Source of the DNA: Anaerolineaceae bacterium UBA5838
GTDB taxonomy: Bacteria; Chloroflexota; Anaerolineae; Anaerolineales; Anaerolineaceae
Reading direction: 5' to 3'
Length of the DNA: 21,114 nucleotides
Assembly (NCBI GenBank): GCA_002432795.1
Contig: DJGU01000114.1
Location: 9,463 to 30,576, forward strand
The notes under the pieces are model-generated. The model had not been told where the DNA came from, made no database searches, and was given only the letters and a program-made list of their open reading frames with translations. Positions 1-6,073 of the stretch are shown here, in pieces; positions within the stretch are counted from its first letter, which is position 1; each line of letters starts with the position of its first letter. The translations under genes were made by a program, and so were the position numbers.

Positions 1-162
1 CCGCCCAAGGGTGTCTTCGGCACTCGATCACCCCACCGCCCCAATCCGATTGGCGTTCACCTGGTAACAGTGCTGGCGATGGAGGGCAGTCGTCTGCGCC
101 TGCGCGACATGGAGGCAGTCCACGGCACACCAGTGGTGGATATTAAATCCGTCCTCAAATAG
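1..162 (+). CDS. trmO: tRNA (adenine(37)-N6)-methyltransferase TrmO/TsaA family, 3' partial
   Basis: Frame 1 is open from the first base of the window to TAG at 160-162, giving the last 53 residues of a protein whose start lies outside. The fragment contains GVFGTRSPHRPNPIG and ends with HGTPVVDIKSVL. These match two signature blocks of the UPF0066/TsaA/TrmO family, usually seen as G-x-F-a-T-R-S-P-x-R-P-N-P-I-G and a C-terminal D-G-T-P-v-l-D-I-K. TrmO-type enzymes use SAM to N6-methylate t6A37 in threonine tRNA; some family members are uncharacterised, so the substrate is inferred from the family. The Arg/Pro-rich block is where SAM and tRNA are thought to be handled. There is no obvious terminator directly after the stop. 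A different member of the same fold family cannot be excluded from 53 residues. Confidence 0.85.
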   Translation, partial: PPKGVFGTRSPHRPNPIGVHLVTVLAMEGSRLRLRDMEAVHGTPVVDIKSVLK

Positions 163-191
163 ATACGAATTTAAATTTAGGTCGGCTCCAT

Positions 192-360
192 GTGCCTGCG
201 AAACAGGGTATGCGCTCCTGCCCTGGAAGCGCAGCGGAGAGGGTTCAAGCCGACGATACACGTACGAGACCACAAATAATACACTTGCTGATCGTTGCAG
301 AAAGCTGTGTTGATAAATTTTTGTGTAGGGCGAGACAAAGTGCCCGCGAAGCAGGGCATT
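192..360 (+). repeat. Two copies of a degenerate hairpin-forming direct repeat
   Basis: A 20-base block GTGCCTGCGAAACAGGGTAT at 192-211 recurs as GTGCCCGCGAAGCAGGGCAT at 340-359, with three differences. Each copy can fold as a small hairpin (TGCCC...GGGCA in the second copy). Two of the three changes fall in the stem and turn Watson-Crick pairs into G-U pairs, so pairing is kept. Weaker similarity extends about 20 bases upstream (TTTAGGTCGG and TGTAGGGCGA). It fits a decayed dispersed repeat or a repeated RNA element; two copies alone cannot decide. Confidence 0.5.
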
Positions 361-454
361 GAGGGTACCGTTAACGAAAAAAGGGATGAACGTATCGTAC
401 CCTAAATCCGCCACAGATAGGAAACTGGATAGCAAGATTGATAGGTGGCGTGAT

Positions 455-516
455 GGCGAATTGGAAGCACACATAAGCCTCTAGTCAATAATTTGTGAAG
501 TGCTTCCAATCTCGCC
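455..516. repeat. Long inverted repeat (about 16-bp stem)
   Basis: GGCGAATTGGAAGCAC at 455-470 pairs with GTGCTTCCAATCTCGCC at 500-516. There are 11 uninterrupted pairs, one bulged C, then five more pairs, enclosing a 29-base loop. There is no U-run after the 3' arm, so it is not a standard rho-independent terminator. It may be part of a mobile or repeated element, or a folded transcript between trmO and the downstream fragment. Confidence 0.6.
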
Positions 517-600
517 CTACGGGCTGCCGCAAATCAGCATCGGCCAAGTCGCGTTGAAAGACGCAACACCTACGCGCATTTTGACCCGCCTTACGTCAGA

Positions 601-1026
601 CTATCTTTTAATAAATGGCAAATAGGAGTTGTAGGATTGGTAAGTTACCCATAGAAATTGCTCTACCGGATTAAAAATGTCTTCAGAATAGGCCAGCATA
701 GGCAGACCAGACGGACTGACACTCAGAGAAACAAATTGACCCAAAACCCCATCACTATCGTGCGCACTATGCAGCGTTGTGCAATAAAAGTATGGATTTG
801 TACCCCCCGGCAAGGCATTACCACAGTTGCCTGAAGACAAACCATAAGCCGAAGCGGGTCTCGCAAGTCTTGAATCATGGCCGTTTGAATAGGCGATCAT
901 TGGAGTGTTATTTGCGTCCATCGCCAGGGAGCATGTATGCATAAACTGCTCGGGATCTTGAATGCAATGGTGGCTCACAACAAGCCCTGGTGTCCTCAGC
1001 TGTCTTGACAAGCAACACAGTTGCTA
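601..1026 (-). pseudogene. C-terminal remnant of a secreted repeat protein
   Basis: The frame is open from just after TAG (1024-1026) to TAG at 601-603. The only upstream start is a TTG without a ribosome site, so the 5' part of the gene is missing. Two internal repeats are visible: HTCSLAMDANNTPMIAYS and FVSLSVSPSGLPMLAYS. Each has the pattern S-L-x-hydrophobic-x-x-x-x-x-P-M-x-A-Y-S, a style common in extracellular repeat or propeller-like proteins of environmental bacteria. The protein ends in YLPFIKR, which resembles the C-terminal tails of many Chloroflexota secreted proteins (family knowledge, not verified here). Bases 1027-1147 upstream have stops in the frames I read and add nothing recognisable. 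It may instead be the last part of a gene split by a frameshift. Its original function cannot be stated. Confidence 0.55.
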
Positions 1027-1147
1027 CCCAATCGCTCGATACTACCCAAGCACTCCATACTCAACTTTGCGGGTAAATAGACGCCCTCCCTTTTAGTGCC
1101 ATAGTTCAGACTCTGTTCAGGAAATCTACAGCTGCAACCTTGCTCGA

Positions 1148-3433
1148 TCAGAACAATGCCAACTGCGAAGAGCGGTACTCTGGCGGGTCACCAGTGATTT
1201 GGGAAGCGAACAAATCCCGGTTGAGCAGGGGATTATCGCTCAAATTGCGCAATTGGCGGAATTTAACGATATTCCAATTCTCCGTTTTGAGTGACTGCAG
1301 ATGTGGGTCGCGCCGCAGTTTGAAGGCAGCCAGGTTTGCGCGGCTGCCCGGGAGCACGATCAGCTTCTTGCCTGGCAGATCCTGGTTATGGATGAGCAGT
1401 TCCGAAAATTCGGTGGTGATTATCGGGAAGAACGTGAATTCCGGTGCACCATTCTTTCCATACCAAACAATCGATTCGGGTTTTATCTCTCGCGCCAGGC
1501 CCATACGATCCGCAAGGGACTGTATTAATTCGAAAATGGCTTTCAAATCCTTTTGACGTTCTTGCGTTGTTTCAAAAGTACGCAATGACCATGCTTTGTA
1601 ATCGGGCGTTGGATCAGCATAAGACTCGAGAATGTCCTGCACCAGTTCCATTTCGACGTTTTGGAAACCGGGAAGTTTCAGGTTTACGGCTGCCAGGGCA
1701 GCCTTCATTGAAAGCAGGGGCTGGTTTTGGAGCGTGTTCAGGAGGGCTCTTTCGGCGCGGTCGGCGGCGGTTTGGGCACTGCCGCTCGCGTCAACCAGCC
1801 AGTACAAGCCCGTATCAGCCGTTATGCCCGGGTTGAAACGGGAGAAAAGACCCGGGTCCGTCAGAGCCTGGTCGATTTCTTCCTGCAGGTCGTTGAGGGT
1901 CTCATCTGGCTTGGGGCGTCCTTCCAAAAGCCCCTCAGAGAGCAGTGAAACAAAAACCGCGCAGAACAGGCGCAGGTAAGTTGCTGGCTCGCCATAGCGC
2001 TGCAGGAACTGCACAGCCGCTATTTTGACCGCCCGGGAGAAGGACATACCCTGGGCTATTTTCCGGCTGGGGCGACTGAAGCGCCAGGCGGTTTGCAAAA
2101 CGTTCATCTCGCCGTTGGCAGCGATTTGCTGCAGGTTGAGACCGGCGTTTTGGGCTGCGAGAATGCCTGCCATGGCAAACATGGGATCAAGCTCGGTAAT
2201 TTGCAGCAGCACAGGCACGCCTGGCTGCAAGAGTTTGCCGAGCTGCACAAGCACTTTTTGGAGAGCGGTTGAATGCCAGGTCCAGTCGTAGCGCTGCTTG
2301 AGCAGGCTGTTGCGCAGTGTGGCGCTGCCTTCACGCCCCCAGAGCCAACTGCTCCAGAGCCCGCTCAGGTTCCACCATGCCTGGTTGCGGCGCGGCAGGG
2401 AGGTTATGACCGCGTCCACCTGACCAGGTGTGAGCGGTGGGTCCAGTTCGCGCAGGCGCCCGCGAAACAGGCTGATGCCGCCCAATTGAGGGGGCTGCGC
2501 CGGCCACTCGCGCAGAGGAATTGCCTGCTCGATCTTGCTCCACACCTTTTGCGAGGCCAGCAGGGCTTGCCAGGGGTTGAGCTCCTGGAAAAGAGGAGGA
2601 CGTAAAAGCTGGCGTGGACGGCTGCGTCCGCCTGGATGCGTCCAAAGTTGGTTAACCCGGTCAGCGGTGCTTAGGATGAGCGCTCGCAGAAGCGTGCGCT
2701 GGCGCGGCGTGATGAGCGGACTGTCGATGCGGCTCAGCATCGCCTGCAGAGAAGCCAGGCTGCGATGGGGATAGAAAGATATCACATCCGCCATCAACTC
2801 GCGCAGTGGATCGCCAGGGTTGGCGGAGAGCTCAAGCAGGCGTGCTTTGAGCACGCTTAGGGCGGGCAGGGGTTCTTTGCTGGCGAGCATCTCCTGTGTC
2901 AGCTGGTATTCTGCTTGTTTGCCACAGTGTGGGCAACTGCCAAAGGCACGTTCTGGCTCCAGCGCGCTTTCTGCCCAAACCAGGTAATCGACCTGTAGTT
3001 TTGGTTTTTGGTCGAGTTGCTGGCATTCCGGGTTGGGGCAGTCGAATTGGTAATAGGCATTGATCTGGTCCTCGACCAGTAAATCTTCTGCTGACCTGAT
3101 TTCTGCCAGAGCGTGAACAGCCTCACTGATCTCTTCAGCACTTGGAGCGGACGCCATCACTTCCAAAATGAAGGCTGCGATGGGATTGTTGGCACTGACC
3201 ACCACCCGGTAGCCAGCCTGAGCCAGTTCCAAAATGACATAAGGATCCTGCCCGAAAGGGTCCAGCACGAGGCTGCCGGGTGGGGCAAAGCGCTGCAGCC
3301 AGCCAGCAATCGAGCCTGGATAATATGGAGGCAGGAAGCGATCCAACGGCAGTCCGGTCTGAGCGCGGTCAGCTAAAGATGACCCGTTTACATACGGGGC
3401 AGCCAGATCAATCAGGGTGGGGCTGCCAAACAT
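1148..3433 (-). CDS. Zn-ribbon DNA-methylase-like protein with degenerate catalytic motif
   Basis: The start is ATG at 3433 (761 residues). A perfect GAGGAGG lies five bases upstream, so the longer in-frame start at 3478 is unlikely. Residues 56-64 read VLDPFGQDP, a motif I-like SAM loop (usually D-P-F-x-G-x-G), followed by ANNPIAAFILEVM at 81-93. Cys132, Cys137, Cys167 and Cys170 form a C-x4-C...C-x2-C Zn-ribbon-like insertion. Residues 342-366 (VITSLPRRNQAWWNLSGLW...) align by eye with the D-P-P-Y block of N6-adenine methylases of the Zn-ribbon type (COG1743/DUF1156-like), but the catalytic tetrad is replaced by SLPR. The C-terminal ~190 residues, with KKLIVLPGSRANLAAFKLRR at 689-708, are unrecognised. 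Activity as a methylase is doubtful; a DNA-binding or regulatory relative is possible. It is translated directly after the glucosidase, which ends at 3444. Confidence 0.6.
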   Translation of the reverse strand: MFGSPTLIDLAAPYVNGSSLADRAQTGLPLDRFLPPYYPGSIAGWLQRFAPPGSLVLDPFGQDPYVILELAQAGYRVVVSANNPIAAFILEVMASAPSAEEISEAVHALAEIRSAEDLLVEDQINAYYQFDCPNPECQQLDQKPKLQVDYLVWAESALEPERAFGSCPHCGKQAEYQLTQEMLASKEPLPALSVLKARLLELSANPGDPLRELMADVISFYPHRSLASLQAMLSRIDSPLITPRQRTLLRALILSTADRVNQLWTHPGGRSRPRQLLRPPLFQELNPWQALLASQKVWSKIEQAIPLREWPAQPPQLGGISLFRGRLRELDPPLTPGQVDAVITSLPRRNQAWWNLSGLWSSWLWGREGSATLRNSLLKQRYDWTWHSTALQKVLVQLGKLLQPGVPVLLQITELDPMFAMAGILAAQNAGLNLQQIAANGEMNVLQTAWRFSRPSRKIAQGMSFSRAVKIAAVQFLQRYGEPATYLRLFCAVFVSLLSEGLLEGRPKPDETLNDLQEEIDQALTDPGLFSRFNPGITADTGLYWLVDASGSAQTAADRAERALLNTLQNQPLLSMKAALAAVNLKLPGFQNVEMELVQDILESYADPTPDYKAWSLRTFETTQERQKDLKAIFELIQSLADRMGLAREIKPESIVWYGKNGAPEFTFFPIITTEFSELLIHNQDLPGKKLIVLPGSRANLAAFKLRRDPHLQSLKTENWNIVKFRQLRNLSDNPLLNRDLFASQITGDPPEYRSSQLALF

Positions 3434-3438
3434 TTTAT

Positions 3439-3445
3439 CCTCCTC
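3439..3445 (-). promoter_or_regulatory. Shine-Dalgarno GAGGAGG that fixes the methylase-like gene start
   Basis: On the minus strand GAGGAGG sits five bases before the ATG at 3433 and overlaps the last codons of the glucosidase gene. It argues for ATG 3433 over the upstream in-frame ATG at 3478, which lies inside the glucosidase, and indicates a two-gene transcript. Confidence 0.85.
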
Positions 3446-5054
3446 AGGCTGCTTGTGAGAGCAGGATGGCAACGCCATAAGGCGGCAGATCCAGGTTCGA
3501 ATCTGTCATATGGCTGGTGATTGGGTCATTGCCTGTGAAGATGAGATCCCAGTGGTTGAATTCCGCCACAGGGAGGGTGTAACTCTGTATGCTCTTCGAA
3601 AAATTAAGCACAACCAGCATCGTTTCTTCGGAGGTGAAGCGCTTGTAGACTAAAAGAGCGTCCTCTCCGGTGTCGATCAGGCTCAAATTTCCCGCGTACA
3701 GCGCGGGATGCTGCCTTCTCAGCGCAATCAGGCTCTTGTAAAAGTTGAGCAGCGAGGCTGCTGTGACTGCCTGGTTGGCGATGTTGCGGACCTTATAGTT
3801 GGGATGGACAGGCAGCCAGGGCTCAGCAGTACTGAAGCCGGCGAAAGGATGGGCATCCCACTGCATTGGTGAACGGCAGCCGTCGCGACCTTTATTGAAA
3901 GGCCAATAGCGTTTGCCAACTGGGTCCTGGATTTGCCCGCGGGAGAGTGAGACGTCGCGCATGCCGATTTCCTCACCATAATAGAGGTAGGGGGTTCCGC
4001 GCACGGTCAGGTGCATGGCTGCTAGCAGTTTCAGTTTGGCATCATCGTTGGGTCCGGCGTAGCGGCTGGAAGAACGCGGGGTATCGTGGTTATTGAGGAA
4101 GTAGTTTGGCCAGGCGTTCTCTCCGTGCAAGCTGTCCCAGAATTGAATTGCTTTGCCAAAGGCTTTGGCGCTGAAGGGGGTATTCGCGTAGCCATAGTCA
4201 AAACCCGCATGCAGGCGGTCTTCACCAATGTAGATACGAGCTTGCGCAGAATCTGCCAGGAATGTTTCGCCAACCACGTAACGATTCGGGTAAGCATCCA
4301 GGATCTTGCGGATATCCTGCAGGGCTGGGATCATTTCGGGTTGCGAGACATCATAAATGTGCTTATAACTATCGAAGGGACGGAGGTGGATGCCAGGCAG
4401 CCTGGGGTTATCACGCAGGTCGGCATCCTTGTACCAGGCATTGAAAACGTCCAGTCTGAAGCCGTCCACGCCCTTATCCAGCCAATAGCGGAAGATATCC
4501 AACATGGTGGCGCGTACATCGGGATTGCGCCAATTCAAGTCAGGTTGATGCTTGTTGAACATGTGGAAATAGTACTGACCCAGCTTTTCGTCAAACTCCC
4601 AGCCAGGACCGCCAAAAATGGATTTCCAGTTGTTCGGCGCGCCGCCACCAGGGGCAGGATCCCGCCAGAGGTACCAGTCGTGGTAAGGGTTGCCGCGGGA
4701 CATGCGCGACTCCTGGAACCAGCGATGCTGATCGGAGGTATGGTTGAGCACCAGATCCATGATAATGTGGATGTCACGCTTGTGCGCCTCACTCAGCAGG
4801 CGGTCGAAGTCCTGCAGATTACCAAATTTGGGGTCGATGGTGTGATAATCCGAAACGTCATAGCCAAAGTCCACGTCGGGGGAGGGGGTAATGGGGGAGA
4901 GCCAGATGCCGTCGATGCCGAGCTCCTGCAGGTAATCGAGGTGTTGGATGATGCCGGTCAGGTCGCCGATTCCGTCCGCGTTGGTGTCCTGAAAGGAACG
5001 CGGGTAGATCTGGTAGATAATGCCATCTTTCCACCATAATTTTTTCTCGTTCAT
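3444..5054 (-). CDS. GH13 alpha-glucosidase, oligo-1,6-glucosidase type
   Basis: 536 residues, a normal length for the family, starting at ATG 5054 with GAGGAGGT seven bases upstream. No signal peptide is seen, so it is probably cytoplasmic. The (beta/alpha)8 landmarks are in order: a calcium-loop-like DTNADGIGD at 23-31, region I DLVLNH at 100-105, region II GFRLDVF with nucleophile Asp202, region III VGETFL with acid/base Glu263, and region IV NNHD with Asp324. Val203, directly after the nucleophile, is the residue associated with alpha-1,6 specificity in isomaltases and oligo-1,6-glucosidases; alpha-1,4 enzymes usually have Thr or Ala there. Expected role: hydrolysis of isomaltose-type oligosaccharides. 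Trehalose-6-phosphate hydrolase and dextran glucosidase share these motifs, so exact substrate is open. A PTS EIIA gene lies divergently upstream. Confidence 0.92.
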   Translation of the reverse strand: MNEKKLWWKDGIIYQIYPRSFQDTNADGIGDLTGIIQHLDYLQELGIDGIWLSPITPSPDVDFGYDVSDYHTIDPKFGNLQDFDRLLSEAHKRDIHIIMDLVLNHTSDQHRWFQESRMSRGNPYHDWYLWRDPAPGGGAPNNWKSIFGGPGWEFDEKLGQYYFHMFNKHQPDLNWRNPDVRATMLDIFRYWLDKGVDGFRLDVFNAWYKDADLRDNPRLPGIHLRPFDSYKHIYDVSQPEMIPALQDIRKILDAYPNRYVVGETFLADSAQARIYIGEDRLHAGFDYGYANTPFSAKAFGKAIQFWDSLHGENAWPNYFLNNHDTPRSSSRYAGPNDDAKLKLLAAMHLTVRGTPYLYYGEEIGMRDVSLSRGQIQDPVGKRYWPFNKGRDGCRSPMQWDAHPFAGFSTAEPWLPVHPNYKVRNIANQAVTAASLLNFYKSLIALRRQHPALYAGNLSLIDTGEDALLVYKRFTSEETMLVVLNFSKSIQSYTLPVAEFNHWDLIFTGNDPITSHMTDSNLDLPPYGVAILLSQAA

Positions 5055-5116
5055 TGCTTTTACCTCCTCAGGTTTGCGTGGAAATGATCAGGGTTGATTG
5101 GCTTTTCCTTGTAATA

Positions 5117-5132
5117 TGCGTAGCGCTTTAAC
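5117..5132 (-). promoter_or_regulatory. Possible LacI-family operator upstream of the glucosidase
   Basis: On the minus strand the site reads GTTAAAGCGCTACGCA, centred on the CG inside AGCGCT and about 70 bases upstream of the glucosidase ATG. LacI/GalR-family regulators of sugar genes often bind palindromes built on AAAGCGCTTT. Here one half matches well and the other is imperfect. No regulator gene lies in the window, so this is a suggestion only. Confidence 0.35.
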
Positions 5133-5232
5133 AATAAGGTTGTGATCCTCCTGGGCTGCCAGTCCGCGGACAGCGATGGCGCCGAACCAAATTTAACAAG
5201 AACTTTTCACTCACTATTAATTGTACATCGGG

Positions 5233-5278
5233 ATTCGAAAGAAAAACCCAACAATATTGAAATTCGAAGAAAAATCCA
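5233..5278 (+). repeat. Direct repeat pair in the divergent intergenic region
   Basis: ATTCGAAAGAAAAACCCA at 5233-5250 recurs as ATTCGAAGAAAAATCCA at 5262-5278, one base shorter and with one substitution. The copies start 29 bases apart, close to three helical turns. TTCGAA at the head of each copy is itself a palindrome. Paired binding sites for a regulator of the EIIA and/or glucosidase promoter are plausible. Confidence 0.5.
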
Positions 5279-5457
5279 TGTATTTGACGGCACTTTGAAA
5301 ACTTAGTGTCTTGCGTTACCCAAATTTCCTGCAAGTATTCTTGGGCGTGTGTGCAACCTTGCAGCTGAACAGGATCAAGGACGTTTGGTGGGCTGGATTT
5401 ATCGTAAAATAGATAGGAGGGCAAACATTTACCCCCGACTTTTGTCAGGAGATTGAT

Positions 5458-5928
5458 ATGTTCTTCTTCAAGAAAAGATCAAAAATCGTTGCTATAGTTG
5501 ACGGCACTATTCATGAAATCAGCGCTTATCCGGATGAGGCGATTGGCAATAAAAAGCTCGGCGATGGTTTTTTCATCGAACCGACTGGAGATTTGATCTG
5601 TTCACCAATTGATGGGGAAGTGACAATGATGTTTCCTACGGCCCATGCAGCAGCAGTGCAAAACCAGGATTATGATATTCTGATTCACATTGGGGTCGGG
5701 ACTGTGAAGCTCAAGGGCGAGGGCCTTACGGCTTTGATCAAACAAGGAAATAAGGTGAAAGCTGGTGATCCCCTGGTCAAATTGGATCTGGAGGTCATCA
5801 AGGCGTCTCCAGTAGTCAAAGCGCTCAGCACCGCGGTTATCTTTACCTCTGGCGACAAAAATGTCAGTGTAAAAAGCCCTGGAACTGCCGTTAAGGCTGG
5901 CCAGTCTGATATTGTGACGATTGAATAA
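5458..5928 (+). CDS. PTS glucose-type EIIA domain protein (single domain)
   Basis: 156 residues starting at ATG 5458, with AGGAG seven bases upstream. The whole protein is one EIIA-Glc fold: GDGFFIEPTGDLICSPIDGEV at about 35-55, TAHAAAV with His63, and YDILIHIGVGTVKLKGEGL with His77. His77 corresponds to the phosphorylated histidine of E. coli EIIA-Glc and His63 to the partner histidine, so both catalytic positions are kept. The protein would accept a phosphoryl group from HPr and pass it to an EIIB, or act as a regulatory sensor of carbon supply. No EIIB, EIIC, HPr or EI gene is in the window, so its partner is unknown. It is transcribed divergently from an isomaltase-type glucosidase, which hints at a shared role in alpha-glucoside use. 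Confidence 0.93.
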   Translation: MFFFKKRSKIVAIVDGTIHEISAYPDEAIGNKKLGDGFFIEPTGDLICSPIDGEVTMMFPTAHAAAVQNQDYDILIHIGVGTVKLKGEGLTALIKQGNKVKAGDPLVKLDLEVIKASPVVKALSTAVIFTSGDKNVSVKSPGTAVKAGQSDIVTIE

Positions 5929-5956
5929 CCAGGAATTCTTAAGTAAGCTGTAAAAC

Positions 5957-5984
5957 TTGCATTTATTGATAAATCTGTTAGAAT
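5957..5984 (+). promoter_or_regulatory. Promoter of the nusA operon
   Basis: TTGCAT at 5957-5962 and TAGAAT at 5979-5984 are separated by 16 bases and match sigma-70-type -35 and -10 boxes. Transcription would begin near 5991, giving a leader of about 83 bases before the nusA ATG. The site lies in the 145-base gap after the EIIA stop, which indicates the nusA operon has its own promoter. Confidence 0.65.
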
Positions 5985-6004
5985 ATAGACGTTCGTAAAT
6001 GAAT

Positions 6005-6046
6005 ACTTTTCTCGATGAAAAGTGGGCAGGTGTCCACTTTTTTATT
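6005..6046 (+). terminator. Attenuator: antiterminator and terminator hairpins in the nusA leader
   Basis: AAAAGTGG at 6018-6025 pairs with CCACTTTT at 6034-6041 and is followed by a T-run (6038-6043), forming a rho-independent terminator between the promoter and nusA. The same 5' arm also pairs with an upstream segment: ACTTTTC at 6005-6011 pairs with GAAAAGT at 6017-6023 around a TCGAT loop. The two hairpins share 6018-6023 and cannot form together, which is the classic arrangement of a transcription attenuator. The trigger is not visible; autoregulation by NusA or a cold-shock protein acting on the RNA is possible by analogy with the E. coli nusA-infB operon. Confidence 0.7.
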
Positions 6047-6073
6047 TAGTGAAATTTTGGAGTAGAAAGAAAC

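Larger units (their letters stand above)
163..600. other. Gene-free region dense in short inverted and direct repeats
   Basis: No convincing protein gene is present; the longest reading frames here have no ribosome site and no recognisable protein. The stretch instead carries several complementary segments. GTCGGCT at 181-187 pairs with AGCCGAC at 248-254. TGCGCT at 211-216 pairs with AGCGCA at 228-233. GGGTACCGTT at 363-372 pairs in two blocks with 389-392 and 397-402. GTAGGGCGAGA at 325-335 is the exact reverse complement of 510-520. A long stem joins 455-470 to 500-516. This could be the remains of a repeat family or a structured RNA. The 74-base enclosed segment 181-254 was tested as a tRNA and fails, because it has no T-arm. 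Confidence 0.5.
5055..5457. other. Intergenic region between divergent glucosidase and EIIA genes
   Basis: The 403 bases hold no supported gene; a 98-codon minus-strand frame inside lacks a ribosome site and protein character. Visible elements are a LacI-operator-like site near the glucosidase and a pair of 17-18-base direct repeats in the middle. A TAAAAT hexamer at 5405-5410 could be the -10 box of the EIIA gene, though no good -35 box stands before it. The size and symmetry suit regulation of both divergent genes. Confidence 0.5.

Noticed and set aside
181..254. Possible tRNA: 7-bp closing stem around 74 bases with GGTTCAAGCC
   Set aside because: No T-arm stem can be formed before the 3' strand, D-arm and anticodon arm do not fit, and there is no CCA context.
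28..474. 148-codon minus-strand frame over the trmO end and the structured region
   Set aside because: It overlaps the recognisable trmO reading frame, has no ribosome site and shows no protein character.
3434..3478. Upstream start for the methylase-like gene
   Set aside because: ATG 3478 lies within the glucosidase gene without a ribosome site, while ATG 3433 has a perfect GAGGAGG.
4086..5039. 317-codon plus-strand frame opposite the glucosidase gene
   Set aside because: It is exactly antisense to a motif-complete GH13 enzyme, has no ribosome site and reads as low-information Val/Ile-rich protein.
5128..5424. 98-codon minus-strand frame in the divergent intergenic region
   Set aside because: No ribosome site, odd composition, and it covers the regulatory repeats.
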